From: JAJECS01 sp965219705
GTDB taxonomy: Bacteria > Chloroflexota > UBA11872
Direction: 5' to 3'
NCBI GenBank assembly: GCA_965219705.1
Contig: OZ244789.1
Coordinates: 1,674,001 to 1,738,000 of the forward strand
Length of the DNA stretch: 64,000 nt
Made by a program: the position numbers and the translations under genes. The notes below the pieces were generated by a model. That model had not been told where the DNA came from, made no database searches, and worked only from the letters and a program-made list of their open reading frames with translations. Positions 7,906 through 17,162 of the stretch are shown piece by piece (the stretch's first letter is position 1; every line of letters starts with the position of its first letter).

Positions 7906-8730
7906 ATGTCGACTCCCCCAGCGCTGCCTGCCCGTCGTCCGCCAGCTGCCATGGTGATCGCGATCGGCCTCTTGGGCGGTCTGATCAGTGGGCTTGTCGG
8001 CGTGGGCGGCGGCATCGTGATGGTGCCGCTGATGGTCGCGATCCTGGCAATGGCCCAGCACCGCGCGCACGGAACGTCGCTGGCCATGATCGTGCCCATC
8101 GCGATCAGCGCCATGATTCCCTACTTGATCGCGCACGGCCTCCAGTGGCTGGTCGTGATATCACTCGCCGGCACCTCGGTCGGCTTTGCGGTGGTCGGCG
8201 CGCGGCTCACCAAGCATCTCAACGCCACGGTGCTGCGGCGAGGCTTCGCCGTGCTCCTGGCGCTCACGGCCGTGCGGTTGTTGCTATCGGCGCAGAGCGC
8301 GGCGATGTTCGGGGAGATGGAGGGCCTGCAGCTCATCGTTGCGGCGCTGATCGCCGGCACATTCACCGGGTTGGTGGCCGGGACCATGGGTGTGGGCGGC
8401 GGCATCGTCATGGTGCCCGCGATGGTGATCGTGATGGGCGTCGAGCAGCATGTCGCCCAGGGGATCTCGCTGGCCGTCATCGTGCCAACCGCCATCTCGG
8501 GAGCTACGCAGCACTTTCGCCAGGGCAACGTCGATTTCCGCTGGGCCTTGTACATCGCCGCCGGGGGCATCGTGGGCGGTGCCTGTGGCGCCCAGTTCGC
8601 GCAGTTTATTCCCGCTTTCGGTTTGCGGGTGCTGTTCGCGATATTCGCGATCTACTCGGCGCAACGCATGGTCGGCGTCCAGGGCTGGCTGGCGCAACGC
8701 ATTCGCGCCGCGCGCACCACGGCATCATGA
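7906..8730 (+). CDS. TauE/SafE family anion exporter
   Basis: Integral membrane protein of 274 residues with about eight hydrophobic segments. The family's internal duplication is plain: SGLVGVGGGIVMVP near residue 30 and the near copy AGTMGVGGGIVMVP near 160. Members move sulfite, sulfonates or other organic anions across the cytoplasmic membrane; the substrate here cannot be read from sequence. The gene is divergent from the glucosidase gene and is followed after 31 bases by a CoA transferase gene in the same direction, so the two may be co-transcribed. Confidence 0.85.
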   Translation: MSTPPALPARRPPAAMVIAIGLLGGLISGLVGVGGGIVMVPLMVAILAMAQHRAHGTSLAMIVPIAISAMIPYLIAHGLQWLVVISLAGTSVGFAVVGARLTKHLNATVLRRGFAVLLALTAVRLLLSAQSAAMFGEMEGLQLIVAALIAGTFTGLVAGTMGVGGGIVMVPAMVIVMGVEQHVAQGISLAVIVPTAISGATQHFRQGNVDFRWALYIAAGGIVGGACGAQFAQFIPAFGLRVLFAIFAIYSAQRMVGVQGWLAQRIRAARTTAS

Positions 8731-8761
8731 GTCGGCGACCCTGTGCACGGAGCCTGCCCTG

Positions 8762-9961
8762 ATGGCGGGATTCCTCGACGGCACCCTGGTGCTTGACTTC
8801 ACCCGGGTGCTCGCCGGTCCGTTCTGCACCATGACGCTGGCCGACCTCGGCGCGCGTGTGATCAAGGTCGAAGGCCCCGAGGGTGACGAAGCCCGCGGCA
8901 TGGGGCCCTTCGTCGACGGGCACAGCCTCTACTTCGCCAGCATCAACCGTGGCAAGGAGAGCGTGGCGCTCAATCTCAAGCACCCGCAGGCGGTCGAGTT
9001 GGCGCGTGGGCTAGCCGCGCGCGCCGACGTGCTCATCGAGAACTACCGACCGGGCACGCTGCAGCGGCTCGGGCTGGGATACGACGCCGTTCGAGAGCAG
9101 AACGCCGACATCGTCTACCTCTCGCTCTCGGGATTCGGTCAGGTCGGCCCCTATCGTGATCGAGGAGCCTATGACGTGATCATCCAGGCCATGGGCGGTC
9201 TCATGGGGATCACCGGCCCTGCCGGCGGCGGACCGACGCGGGTCGGCGCCTCCTTGGGCGACATCGTTCCGGCCCTCTACGCGACCGTGGCGGTGCTCGC
9301 CGCATTGCAGCGCCGCGGGCGCACCGGCGAGGGCTGCCATGTGGATCTCGCCATGATGGACGCCCTGGTGGCCGTCGTCGAGAACGCCATGGCGCGCTAC
9401 TGGGTCAGTGGGGAGGATCCGGGCCCAATCGGCAACCGACATCCGGCCATCGCGCCGTTCAGCACGTTTGCGACAGCCGACGGAGAGATCGTCATCGCCT
9501 GCGGCAACGACGCGCTCTGGCGGCGGCTGTGCACCGCGCTCGGGGCGTCGGGCTTGGCGGATGACGAGCGGTTCACCACCAATGCCGATCGCGCCGAGCG
9601 CGCCGAAGAGCTGGCCGACGCTTTGGAAGCCGTGCTGCGGGCGCAGGGGACGACCCACTGGTTGAACACGCTGCTCGAAGCGGGAATACCGTGCGCGAAA
9701 GTCAACCGGATGTCGGACCTCCTCAACGATCCGCATCTGCGCGCCCGCGACATGATCATGGAGATGGACCAGCCGCACATCGGTCGGCTCCCGGTTCCCG
9801 GCGCTCCGATCAAGGCGTCGGGCGTGGATCCCGCCATCGGCGAGCCGTCCCCCGACTGGGGCGCGCACACGCGGCCGGTGCTTCACGAATTGCTCGGCGT
9901 CGATGCCGCCGATCTCGAGCGCCTCGAACGCGACGGCGCCATCGGCGGCCCGGGAAGCTAG
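8762..9961 (+). CDS. Family III (CaiB/BaiF) CoA transferase
   Basis: A 399-residue acyl-CoA:carboxylate CoA-transferase. It begins LVLDFTRVLAGPFCTM, typical of the family. It has KVEGPEGDEARGMGP, NRGKESVALNLK, the ENYRPGT segment and HVDLAMMDALVA, where the Asp is the expected catalytic residue forming the aspartyl-CoA anhydride. It is related to formyl-CoA transferase, L-carnitine CoA transferase and alpha-methylacyl-CoA racemase; the actual acid is unknown. I chose the ATG at 8762 because the family motif begins just after it; the open frame further upstream overlaps the TauE gene. A GNAT gene follows after 5 bases. Confidence 0.87.
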   Translation: MAGFLDGTLVLDFTRVLAGPFCTMTLADLGARVIKVEGPEGDEARGMGPFVDGHSLYFASINRGKESVALNLKHPQAVELARGLAARADVLIENYRPGTLQRLGLGYDAVREQNADIVYLSLSGFGQVGPYRDRGAYDVIIQAMGGLMGITGPAGGGPTRVGASLGDIVPALYATVAVLAALQRRGRTGEGCHVDLAMMDALVAVVENAMARYWVSGEDPGPIGNRHPAIAPFSTFATADGEIVIACGNDALWRRLCTALGASGLADDERFTTNADRAERAEELADALEAVLRAQGTTHWLNTLLEAGIPCAKVNRMSDLLNDPHLRARDMIMEMDQPHIGRLPVPGAPIKASGVDPAIGEPSPDWGAHTRPVLHELLGVDAADLERLERDGAIGGPGS

Positions 9962-9966
9962 GCGCC

Positions 9967-10503
9967 ATGACGATCGAGGTCGGAGCCGACGGAGCCCACC
10001 GGGTCACCATCGACACGCCCATCGAAATCCGCCGCGCGGCGCCGGACGACCTCGAGCCCATGAGCGAGTTGTGGGGCTCCGAGCGACGCATAACGCAGCG
10101 TCGTGTGCTGCGGCGCTACTTCGACGAGCAGCGTCAGAACGTCCAAACCGGGCTGGTGGCTATGTTCAATGAGACGCTCGTCGGCCAGCTGTGGATCCGG
10201 CACCAATATCTCGATCGAAGCATCGCGGACGGAGAGCGAGCGGCATACCTGCATACGCTGATCGTGGCGCAGCCCTTCCGAAGATTGGGGATTGCCGAAG
10301 CTTTGACGCGCGCGGCGTCGCGTGAAGCCGAATCGCAGGGCGCTGAGATGCTCACGATCGGGGTCGACGCCCCCAACGCCTACGCTCGACGGTTGTATGA
10401 GAAGTGGGGCTTCCGGGTCTATCACGCGACGACCGATATTCGCGGCGAGCTGGTGTTCCTGCGCCGGCGGGGATATGGCCAAGAGCCGGGATTGCTGCCG
10501 TAA
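9967..10503 (+). CDS. GNAT-family N-acetyltransferase
   Basis: A 178-residue protein with one GNAT domain. IRRAAPDDLEPM opens the fold. LHTLIVAQPFRRLGIAEAL holds beta4 and the acetyl-CoA pyrophosphate loop (Q/RxxG-type). NAYARRLYEKWGFR is the standard C-terminal motif. The first ~20 residues are an extra strand-like extension. It starts 5 bases after the CoA transferase stop and probably shares its mRNA. Acceptor substrate unknown. Confidence 0.8.
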   Translation: MTIEVGADGAHRVTIDTPIEIRRAAPDDLEPMSELWGSERRITQRRVLRRYFDEQRQNVQTGLVAMFNETLVGQLWIRHQYLDRSIADGERAAYLHTLIVAQPFRRLGIAEALTRAASREAESQGAEMLTIGVDAPNAYARRLYEKWGFRVYHATTDIRGELVFLRRRGYGQEPGLLP

Positions 10504-10526
10504 GTGCTAAGCTCGCCGCGGTTTCG

Positions 10527-10548
10527 CAGGCTGGCGCGCCACAGCCTG
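10527..10548 (+). terminator. Short hairpin after the acetyltransferase gene
   Basis: CAGGCTG and CAGCCTG (7-bp stem) enclose GCGCGCCA, 24 bases after the acetyltransferase stop. It lacks a U-run, so it is only a weak terminator candidate. Confidence 0.25.
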
Positions 10549-10590
10549 TCACACGCTGTTTCGCGCGCCCTCCGCACCTAGGATTTGCCC

Positions 10591-11544
10591 GTGCAGGCGT
10601 ACTTTCAGGGCTCGTACGTAGATTTTGCCGATGCCAAGGTCAGCGTCATGACCCATGCGCTCAACTATGGAACCGGCGTAATCGAGGGCATCCGCGGCTA
10701 CTGGAACGAGGCCGACGAGCAGATGTACTTGTTCCGCGCGCGGGAGCACTTCGTGCGGCTGCGGCAGTCCGCCAAGATTCTGCGCATGGCCATCCCGCAT
10801 ACCGACGATGAGTTGGTCGAGATCGCCCGTACCGTTGTGCACGCTGGTGAGTTTCGCGAGGACGTGTACGTGCGCCCGCTGGTCTACAAGGCGGCCCGCC
10901 AGATCGGCCTGAGCATGGTCCGCCCAACCGCCAACGGCTCGGCGCTCATCGAGGACGAGTTCACCCTGTTCGCCGTGCCGTTCGGACCCTACTTGGACGT
11001 CGAGCGGCCCATCCGCTGCACGATCGCGTCGTGGCGGCGGATCAACGACAACATGATCCCGGCCCGGGGCAAGGTGAGCGGGCTGTACGTCAACTCGTCG
11101 CTTGCCAAGACCGAAGCCGTCGAGGCGGGGTTCGACGAGGCCATCATGCTCACCGCGGACGGCCACGTGAGCGAGGGAACCGGCGAAAACGTGTTCCTCG
11201 TGCGCAACGGCGCCCTGGTGACGCCCGCCGTGAGCGACGACATCCTGGAGGGCGTGACGCGGCGCACGATCATGCAAATCGCTCAGGACGAGTTGCAGAT
11301 CGACACCGTCGAGCGCAGCGTCGACCGGACCGAACTCTATATTGCCGACGAGCTGTTCCTGGTGGGCACGGGCGCCCAAATCTCGCCAGTGCGCGAGGTC
11401 GACGGTCGCATTATCGGCGACGGCGGCATTGGTCCGGTCACGCGCGCGCTCCAGGACCTATACTTTGACATCGTGCGTGGCGGCAACGCCCGCTATCGAT
11501 CGTGGTGTGCGCCCGTGTACCCAGTGCCGGCCGCGCAGACCTAG
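10591..11544 (+). CDS. ilvE: Branched-chain amino acid aminotransferase
   Basis: Fold-type IV PLP aminotransferase, about 317 residues. Motifs include AKVSVMTHALNYGTGVIEGIRGY near the N-terminus, ARGKVSGLYVNSSLAKTEA containing the PLP-binding Lys, EAIMLTADGHVSEGTGENVFLV, and GVTRRTIMQIA. It transfers amino groups between Leu/Ile/Val and 2-oxoglutarate. A TTG at 10585 is also possible. I prefer GTG at 10591 because AGGA at 10579-10582 is well spaced for it. No other branched-chain pathway genes are adjacent. D-amino acid aminotransferase is related, but the N-terminal motif favours IlvE. Confidence 0.87.
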   Translation: MQAYFQGSYVDFADAKVSVMTHALNYGTGVIEGIRGYWNEADEQMYLFRAREHFVRLRQSAKILRMAIPHTDDELVEIARTVVHAGEFREDVYVRPLVYKAARQIGLSMVRPTANGSALIEDEFTLFAVPFGPYLDVERPIRCTIASWRRINDNMIPARGKVSGLYVNSSLAKTEAVEAGFDEAIMLTADGHVSEGTGENVFLVRNGALVTPAVSDDILEGVTRRTIMQIAQDELQIDTVERSVDRTELYIADELFLVGTGAQISPVREVDGRIIGDGGIGPVTRALQDLYFDIVRGGNARYRSWCAPVYPVPAAQT

Positions 11545-11652
11545 CAGGGGGGCAAGGAGGTCATCGTCTGAGATCGCGGCTCCCCCGCACGCCCGTTCGT
11601 CCATCCGTCTCACGCACCCTTCGTTCAGCCGCTGCTGCCGTCCCGTCGTTCG

Positions 11653-12375
11653 GTGACTACGCGATCGCCTGAGCCGGTGCCGCAGGCGCCGGTGGATCTC
11701 GAAGAGCAACTCGGTATTCGCTTCGCCAATCCCGCGCTCTTGCGGCAGGCGCTGGTGCATCGTTCGCTCATCAACGAAGCCGACCTGGCGCCAACCGACT
11801 CCAACGAGCGACTGGAGTTCTTGGGCGACGCCGTCCTCGGCCTCGTCACCACTGAGCTGTTGTACGAGCGTCACCCCGACTATGACGAGGGCGAGCTGAC
11901 CCGTGCTCGGGCCTCCCTCGTCAATCTGAACGCCGCGGCCCGCTTCGCCAAGGCGCTTGGGCTGGGCGCCTATCTGCAGCTGGGGCGCGGCGCCGAGATG
12001 ACCGGCGCCGGCGAACGTGCCTCCGTGCTGGGGCGCGCGTTTGAAGCCTTGGTCGGCGCCGTCTATCTGGATGCCGGATTGGATGCGGCGCGGGCCTTCA
12101 TTACCCCATTTGTGGGCCAGGCGCTCGGCGAGCGCGGCCGGGCCGGTCCCCAGAAGGACTTCAAGACCCAACTCCAAGAGCGGCTGCACGTCGAGCGCGC
12201 GGCCACTCCGGTCTACGTGCTGATCGATGCCAGCGGGCCCGATCACGCGCGCCGGTTCCGCATGGCCGTGACGGTCGACGAGGAACAGCTCGCGCAAGGC
12301 GAAGGGTCGAGCAAGCAGCGAGCCGAGCAGGACGCGGCACGGGCGGCGCTTCGCCTCTTGAACGGGAGCGGTTGA
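11653..12375 (+). CDS. rnc: Ribonuclease III
   Basis: A 240-residue double-strand RNA endonuclease for rRNA and mRNA processing. The signature NERLEFLGDAV spans 51-61 with metal ligands Glu-55 and Asp-59. Glu-131 in FEALVGAVYLD matches E. coli Glu-117. Arg-128 stands where E. coli has Asp-114, a metal ligand. The double-stranded RNA-binding domain occupies about 160-238 (KTQLQE...KQRAEQDAARAAL). It starts with GTG. Only 3 bases separate its stop from smc, a pairing seen in many bacteria. Confidence 0.93.
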   Translation: MTTRSPEPVPQAPVDLEEQLGIRFANPALLRQALVHRSLINEADLAPTDSNERLEFLGDAVLGLVTTELLYERHPDYDEGELTRARASLVNLNAAARFAKALGLGAYLQLGRGAEMTGAGERASVLGRAFEALVGAVYLDAGLDAARAFITPFVGQALGERGRAGPQKDFKTQLQERLHVERAATPVYVLIDASGPDHARRFRMAVTVDEEQLAQGEGSSKQRAEQDAARAALRLLNGSG

Positions 12376-12378
12376 ACC

Positions 12379-15300
12379 GTGCATCTGCGGCGGATTGAGC
12401 TGCAAGGGTTCAAGACGTTCTCTCGGCGCACCGTCGTCGAGTTGCCGCCGGGCGTAACGGCGGTGGTTGGCCCGAACGGATCCGGCAAGAGCAACCTTGT
12501 GGACGCCATCCGTTGGGCGCTTGGGGAGCAGGCGCTGCGGTCTCTGCGAGTCCGGCGGTCAGAGGACATCATCTTCGGCGGCACGGCGTCACGCCCGCGC
12601 ACGGGTATGGCCGAGGTGCTTCTGGTATTCGACAACGCCGACGCCTGGTTGCCGACCCCCTATGCGGAGGTCGTCATCGGTCGCCGGCTGTTTCGCTCGG
12701 GCGATAGCGAATACTCCCTCAACGGCGCCCGGGTGCGGTTGCGCGACATCGTGGATCTGATGAGCGCCGGCGGGGTTGGCGCCGGCGGCGCTTCGATCGT
12801 GAGCCAGGGCCAGATCGACGCGACGCTTCGGCAGCGACCGGAGGAGCGGCGGAGCTTTCTCGAGGAGGTTGCGGGCATCGGGCGGTTTCAGGCGCGGCGC
12901 GACCAGGCCGAGCAGCGGCTGGCGGGAACCCGCCGCAACCTGGACCGGCTGCGCGATCTCGTGGCGGAGATTGAGCCCGGCTTGGAGACCCTCCGGCGCC
13001 AGGCCGAGATCGCCGAAGTCGGCCGCGAGCTCGAGTCGGAGTTGCGGGCCACGCGCATTGCCCTGGTCCGGCACCGGCTGGACACGGTCGGTCGTCAGAT
13101 CGCGGAGGCCGAGGAGCGTGAGCAAGTCGTCGCGCAGCGGATGGCGGCGCTGACGGCCATGCCGGCGGCCGAGTTGCGACGGCAAGCGGCCGCGGCCGAT
13201 CTGGACGCCCAGCGCCAAGACGCGGAGCTGCGGCAGCGGCGCGTGGACGAGACGCAGGCTCTCGACGCGGTGCGCGCGCTCGACGCCCGACAGCAACAGT
13301 TGCGCGAACGGCTGGTGCATCTGGACGCGCGCACCGCCGATTTCCCCGAGCGCGACCGCGCGCTCGACGCCCGCCAGGCGGCGTTGGAAGCGGACGCCGC
13401 AAACGACGACCGTACCCTCAGCGAGCTGACGCGGCAGGTCGAAGACCGCACCGGGCGCTTGGCTCAGCTGGCTGCGGTGCTTGCGGATGCGCGAGCCGCG
13501 GCGGACCTGCGAAACACACGCGCGGGCAAGTTGGCGGAACTCAAAGCCCGCGGCGCGATCTTGCGCGAGCGCGCCGACCACCTGGCCGGTGAGCGGAAGC
13601 GCCTGGAGCACGAGCAGGCTGGCCTGGCGAAGGCCCAGCATGCGGCGGAGCACGAGGCCTCGGCGGGCACGCAGCGAGCGGAGGCCGTGCGCGTCCAGGT
13701 CGATCAGGCGGCCGCTGACGAAGCGGAGGCCGAGGCCGACGTGAACGCCGCCCACCACGCGCAGCAAGCTCGAGCCGACGACCGTTCGGCCGCTGAGCGT
13801 CTGTTGGCCGACCACGCCGGCCGCGTGGAAGCTATCGAGAGCGAGCGGCGCGCCCTGCTGACTGCGCATGCGACGAAGCGCGCGCCCGGACCGTCCGACG
13901 CGACACTGCGCCGCCGAGTGCCAGGTGTGATCGGGCGGCTCCGTGAGTTGCTTCCAGACGCCCTCGCGCGCGACGGGCGACTGCTGGCGGCCGCACTGCC
14001 GGACGCGCTCGACGACTGGATGATTCGCGGCGCCGCCGACGCGTCGGCGGCCGCCGACGCGGTCTCCGTGCTGGACCTCGCCCCGGCGCGGCTGCGGCCC
14101 CTCGACGATCCGGGAGCGCCGGTGGTCTCCGACGCGCTGCGGGCGGACCCGGACGTGCTCGGCAGCCTCGACGCCTACGTGAAGGTCGATGATGCCCGGC
14201 TGCGCCGGCTGTTGCGACGCATCGTCGTGGTGGCCGATCTCGATAGCGCGCTGCGGGTCCGCGCCTCCCACGCGGACGGCCCAATGGCCACGATCGTGGC
14301 ATTGACGGGGGCTGCCATCGAGGTGGACGGGACCATTCGCATCGGCCCGATCGAAGCGACGGCCGACCCCGTCGCCGGCCGCCTCGAGGACATCGCCAAT
14401 TCGATCGCGCGGGCGGTCCACGGTCGCGACGCTGCGGCGCAGGCGCTGGCGGCCGCGTCCGCCGCGGCACAGGCGGCTGCGGCGCGCGCCGACACCGCAC
14501 GCATGACCCGGGCGCAGCGGACGGCCGCGCACAGCTCGGCGCGCGAAGCGCTCACCGCGGCCGCGGTGGCGCTGGAGCGGCTGTCCGCCCGTGCCACGAC
14601 GCTGGCGGAGCGGCGATCGGACGGCGCGGCGCGCCTCAAGTCGCTGGACGCGGAGTTGGAGCGCTTGGCGGAACAGCGCGAGGCGGTCGAGCGCGCGCTG
14701 GCCGCGCAGCCCCCAGACGTCAGCGCGGCTGCTCAAGGTCCAGCCGATCTCCCGGCATTGGAGCGCGAGCACGCGGCGGCCGCGGCGGACCAGCGGGCCG
14801 ACTCGATGCGCATCGCCGAACTCCGCGCACGCCACGCCACGCGGTCCGTGCTCCTGCGGCAAGTGGCCGTGGAGCGTGACCAGGCGGCGGCGCTCGCCGC
14901 CGAGATCGCGTCGGCGCGCGTGGCGACGAACGATGAATGCGCCGCCATCGATGCGGAGCGCGACGCAGCCGCCGTTGCCGCCGAGACGGCGCGCGCGGCT
15001 GCACGAGAAGCGGAGCGCCAGGTGCTCGAGGTTCGACTGGCCGCGCAGCGGTGGCACTTGCAGGCTGCCCAGCGCGCGGAGGAAGAGCGGCGCGTGGGTG
15101 ACGACCTCACCGCGGCCCAACGCGAGACGGAGCGGCTGGCCGAGCGGCTGGCCGACTTGCGGCGCGTCGCGCGCGACGATCTGGGCCTGCCCGCCCCGAC
15201 ACCCCAACGGCTGGACGAGCCGCTGGGACGCGTCGAACGACGTGCGGCGGAGTTGAAGCGCGACCTTGCCGAGCTCGGCCCCCTGAATCCGCTGGCGCCC

Positions 15301-15945
15301 GAGGCCTACCGGGCGCAGCAGGCGCGCGTCGACGACGCGCGGTCGCAGATCGCCGATCTCGAGGGTGCGGAGGCGAACCTCCGGGCGCTCACGGCCCGCC
15401 TGCAACGTGAGTTGCACGGCCAGTTTGTGACGACCTTCAACGCGATCAATGAGCACTTCAGCCGGCTGTTCCGCGAGCTGTTCGGCGGAGGCTCGGCCAT
15501 GATGGTGCTCACGGCGCCGGATGACGTCGAGACCACGGGCGTCGAATTCCACGTGAAGCTCCCCGGCCGGCGGCAGCAGGAACTGGCCGCTCTATCGGGC
15601 GGCGAGCGCTCGCTGGTGGCAACCGCGCTGATCATGGCCTTGCTGCACGTGCGCCAGAGCCCATTCTGTGTGCTCGACGAGGTCGACGCCGCGCTCGACG
15701 ACGCCAACGTTGGGCGGTTCTGTCAGCAGCTGCACAAGCTCGCCGAACGCAGCCAGATTCTCGTGATCACGCACAACGCCATCACGGTCGAGTCCGCGGC
15801 CGCGATCTATGGCGTGACCATGCATGAGGACGGCGTTTCAGATCTTCTCTCACTGTCGCTCAATGGTGTCGCCACCAACGGCGTGAACGGCCGCCATGCC
15901 ACGAACGGCCGGGTCGCGACTGTGAAGGCGCCCTCCAATACGTAG
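12379..15945 (+). CDS. smc: Chromosome partition protein SMC
   Basis: An 1188-residue SMC ATPase for chromosome condensation. The N-terminus has FKTFSR and Walker A GPNGSGKS (31-38). Two long Ala/Arg/Glu-rich coiled coils flank a hinge at about 500-650. The C-terminal head has LSGGERS (about 1072) and Walker B CVLDEVDAALDD (about 1097). A short Asn/Gly tail follows. It starts with GTG directly after rnc. No scpA or scpB is seen in the window. Confidence 0.95.
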   Translation: MHLRRIELQGFKTFSRRTVVELPPGVTAVVGPNGSGKSNLVDAIRWALGEQALRSLRVRRSEDIIFGGTASRPRTGMAEVLLVFDNADAWLPTPYAEVVIGRRLFRSGDSEYSLNGARVRLRDIVDLMSAGGVGAGGASIVSQGQIDATLRQRPEERRSFLEEVAGIGRFQARRDQAEQRLAGTRRNLDRLRDLVAEIEPGLETLRRQAEIAEVGRELESELRATRIALVRHRLDTVGRQIAEAEEREQVVAQRMAALTAMPAAELRRQAAAADLDAQRQDAELRQRRVDETQALDAVRALDARQQQLRERLVHLDARTADFPERDRALDARQAALEADAANDDRTLSELTRQVEDRTGRLAQLAAVLADARAAADLRNTRAGKLAELKARGAILRERADHLAGERKRLEHEQAGLAKAQHAAEHEASAGTQRAEAVRVQVDQAAADEAEAEADVNAAHHAQQARADDRSAAERLLADHAGRVEAIESERRALLTAHATKRAPGPSDATLRRRVPGVIGRLRELLPDALARDGRLLAAALPDALDDWMIRGAADASAAADAVSVLDLAPARLRPLDDPGAPVVSDALRADPDVLGSLDAYVKVDDARLRRLLRRIVVVADLDSALRVRASHADGPMATIVALTGAAIEVDGTIRIGPIEATADPVAGRLEDIANSIARAVHGRDAAAQALAAASAAAQAAAARADTARMTRAQRTAAHSSAREALTAAAVALERLSARATTLAERRSDGAARLKSLDAELERLAEQREAVERALAAQPPDVSAAAQGPADLPALEREHAAAAADQRADSMRIAELRARHATRSVLLRQVAVERDQAAALAAEIASARVATNDECAAIDAERDAAAVAAETARAAAREAERQVLEVRLAAQRWHLQAAQRAEEERRVGDDLTAAQRETERLAERLADLRRVARDDLGLPAPTPQRLDEPLGRVERRAAELKRDLAELGPLNPLAPEAYRAQQARVDDARSQIADLEGAEANLRALTARLQRELHGQFVTTFNAINEHFSRLFRELFGGGSAMMVLTAPDDVETTGVEFHVKLPGRRQQELAALSGGERSLVATALIMALLHVRQSPFCVLDEVDAALDDANVGRFCQQLHKLAERSQILVITHNAITVESAAAIYGVTMHEDGVSDLLSLSLNGVATNGVNGRHATNGRVATVKAPSNT

Positions 15946-15962
15946 CTAGTACAGGGACCAGC

Positions 15963-17111
15963 ATGACCGGGCGTCGCCCGAGCCGGAGATGGGCCGCGCT
16001 GCTGGCGCGGACGCCACGGCGCCCGCTCGGACGGCATGCGCGCGTGCCGCTGGCGCGGCGGCCTGTGCCCGAAAGTCGCACGGCTTCGCCGCGCGCGTGG
16101 CTGCTGCTCAGCGTGACCGCCGCCGGAGCCGTGGCGTTTTCTCTGATGTTGACGGTGATCGGCAACCCGGTCGAGGGCATCGACGGACTCTTGAGCGAGG
16201 CGCAGTTCATCCTGGCCCCGGCGCCCGAGGCGGCGAATACGGGGGAGTTACTCGTCCCCCGGGCCGAGGACAGCCGGGCAAATCGCGCGACCGTACCGGC
16301 ACTGCAGGGGCTGACGCGCACGGCCGCCGAAGCCGCCGCCGAGGACTTTCGTGTCGTGTTCGATGAGGACTTCAGCGAGACGGTCGAAGAGGGCCTCGTC
16401 AGCCGGCAAACCCCGGAGCCCGGCAGTTTGCATGACACCAGCGAGCCGCTGCGCGCCACGCTGAGCCTGGGAAGGCCCCAGGCGGCCATACCCAGCGTGG
16501 TGGGCCTGCCCGCGGCGGCGGCCCGGGAGCGACTTGAGGCCGGCGGCTTTCAAGTCTTGGAGGTCGCGGCGTTCAGCCGCGACGTGCCGGCCGACCTCGT
16601 GCTGCGGCAAGACCCCATCGCCGGCAGCGTCATCAATCGCCGCTCGGCGGTGGCGTTGCACGTGAGCCGTGGCGTGGAAACCGTGACGGTGCCGCCGCTT
16701 GCCGGCCGCTCCGAGGACGATGCGCGCCGCGCCGTCGAGCTCGCCGGCCTGGTGCTGGCCGAGGTCACCTACAAGGAGACGGGCAGCGTGCCGAACGGGG
16801 TCGTGGAGTCGCAGCAACCCGAGCCCGGCGCCTCCATTGCGCGCGGCGACGAGGTTGCGCTGACCGTCGTGCGGGTCGGCGAGATCGAGGTGCCGGAGTT
16901 GCGCGGCTTGGCGGCCGCGGCGGCCGAGCGCGAGCTGCTCGACCGCGGCTTGTTCATCGGCGCGCTCACCCGGCTGCCGACGGCGGGCTTGGCCGACGAG
17001 CAGGTCACCGAGCAGGAGCCGGGGGCCGGAGCGCGCGTGCCGCGCGGGTTCAGCGTGCGGCTCACCGTGGCCATACCCGGCGAGCCGCAGGTCGTGCCGC
17101 CCAGCGGATGA
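15963..17111 (+). CDS. Membrane-anchored PASTA-repeat protein without a kinase domain
   Basis: A 382-residue protein: a basic cytoplasmic N-terminus (about 45 residues, many Arg/Pro), one transmembrane helix (about 46-65), then four PASTA-like repeats in the extracellular part. Repeats are recognised by VPxLxGxxxxxAxxxLxxxGL and by repeated QxPxPGxxxxxG (QTPEPGS, QDPIAGS, QQPEPGA, QEPGAGA). PASTA repeats bind peptidoglycan or muropeptides in Ser/Thr kinases and PBPs. Here neither catalytic domain is present, so it may be a wall-binding accessory. It starts with ATG after AGGGA and follows smc by 17 bases, so it is probably in the rnc-smc transcript. Confidence 0.8.
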   Translation: MTGRRPSRRWAALLARTPRRPLGRHARVPLARRPVPESRTASPRAWLLLSVTAAGAVAFSLMLTVIGNPVEGIDGLLSEAQFILAPAPEAANTGELLVPRAEDSRANRATVPALQGLTRTAAEAAAEDFRVVFDEDFSETVEEGLVSRQTPEPGSLHDTSEPLRATLSLGRPQAAIPSVVGLPAAAARERLEAGGFQVLEVAAFSRDVPADLVLRQDPIAGSVINRRSAVALHVSRGVETVTVPPLAGRSEDDARRAVELAGLVLAEVTYKETGSVPNGVVESQQPEPGASIARGDEVALTVVRVGEIEVPELRGLAAAAAERELLDRGLFIGALTRLPTAGLADEQVTEQEPGAGARVPRGFSVRLTVAIPGEPQVVPPSG

Positions 17112-17118
17112 CCCACGT

Positions 17119-17141
17119 CGCGCCGGCTCCCAGCCGGCGCG
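17119..17141. terminator. Perfect GC hairpin between convergent genes
   Basis: The arms CGCGCCGGCT and AGCCGGCGCG enclose CCC. The hairpin lies 8 bases after the PASTA gene stop and 22 bases before the end of the converging protease gene. It is a likely bidirectional terminator, without a U-run. Confidence 0.5.
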
Positions 17142-17162
17142 CGCGTCCGCCGCCCGTCCTGG

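Noticed and set aside
7827..8114. N-terminal extension of the glucosidase to 8114
   Set aside because: It lies antisense to the TauE gene and beyond the -10 box at 7859; the GTG at 7826 has a good ribosome site.
6927..8762. 611-codon plus-strand frame across the glucosidase and TauE genes
   Set aside because: It spans two well-supported genes in another frame and has no motifs.
12589..15552. 987-codon open frame antisense to smc
   Set aside because: It has no family motifs and is the expected shadow of a GC-rich gene; smc on the other strand is unambiguous.
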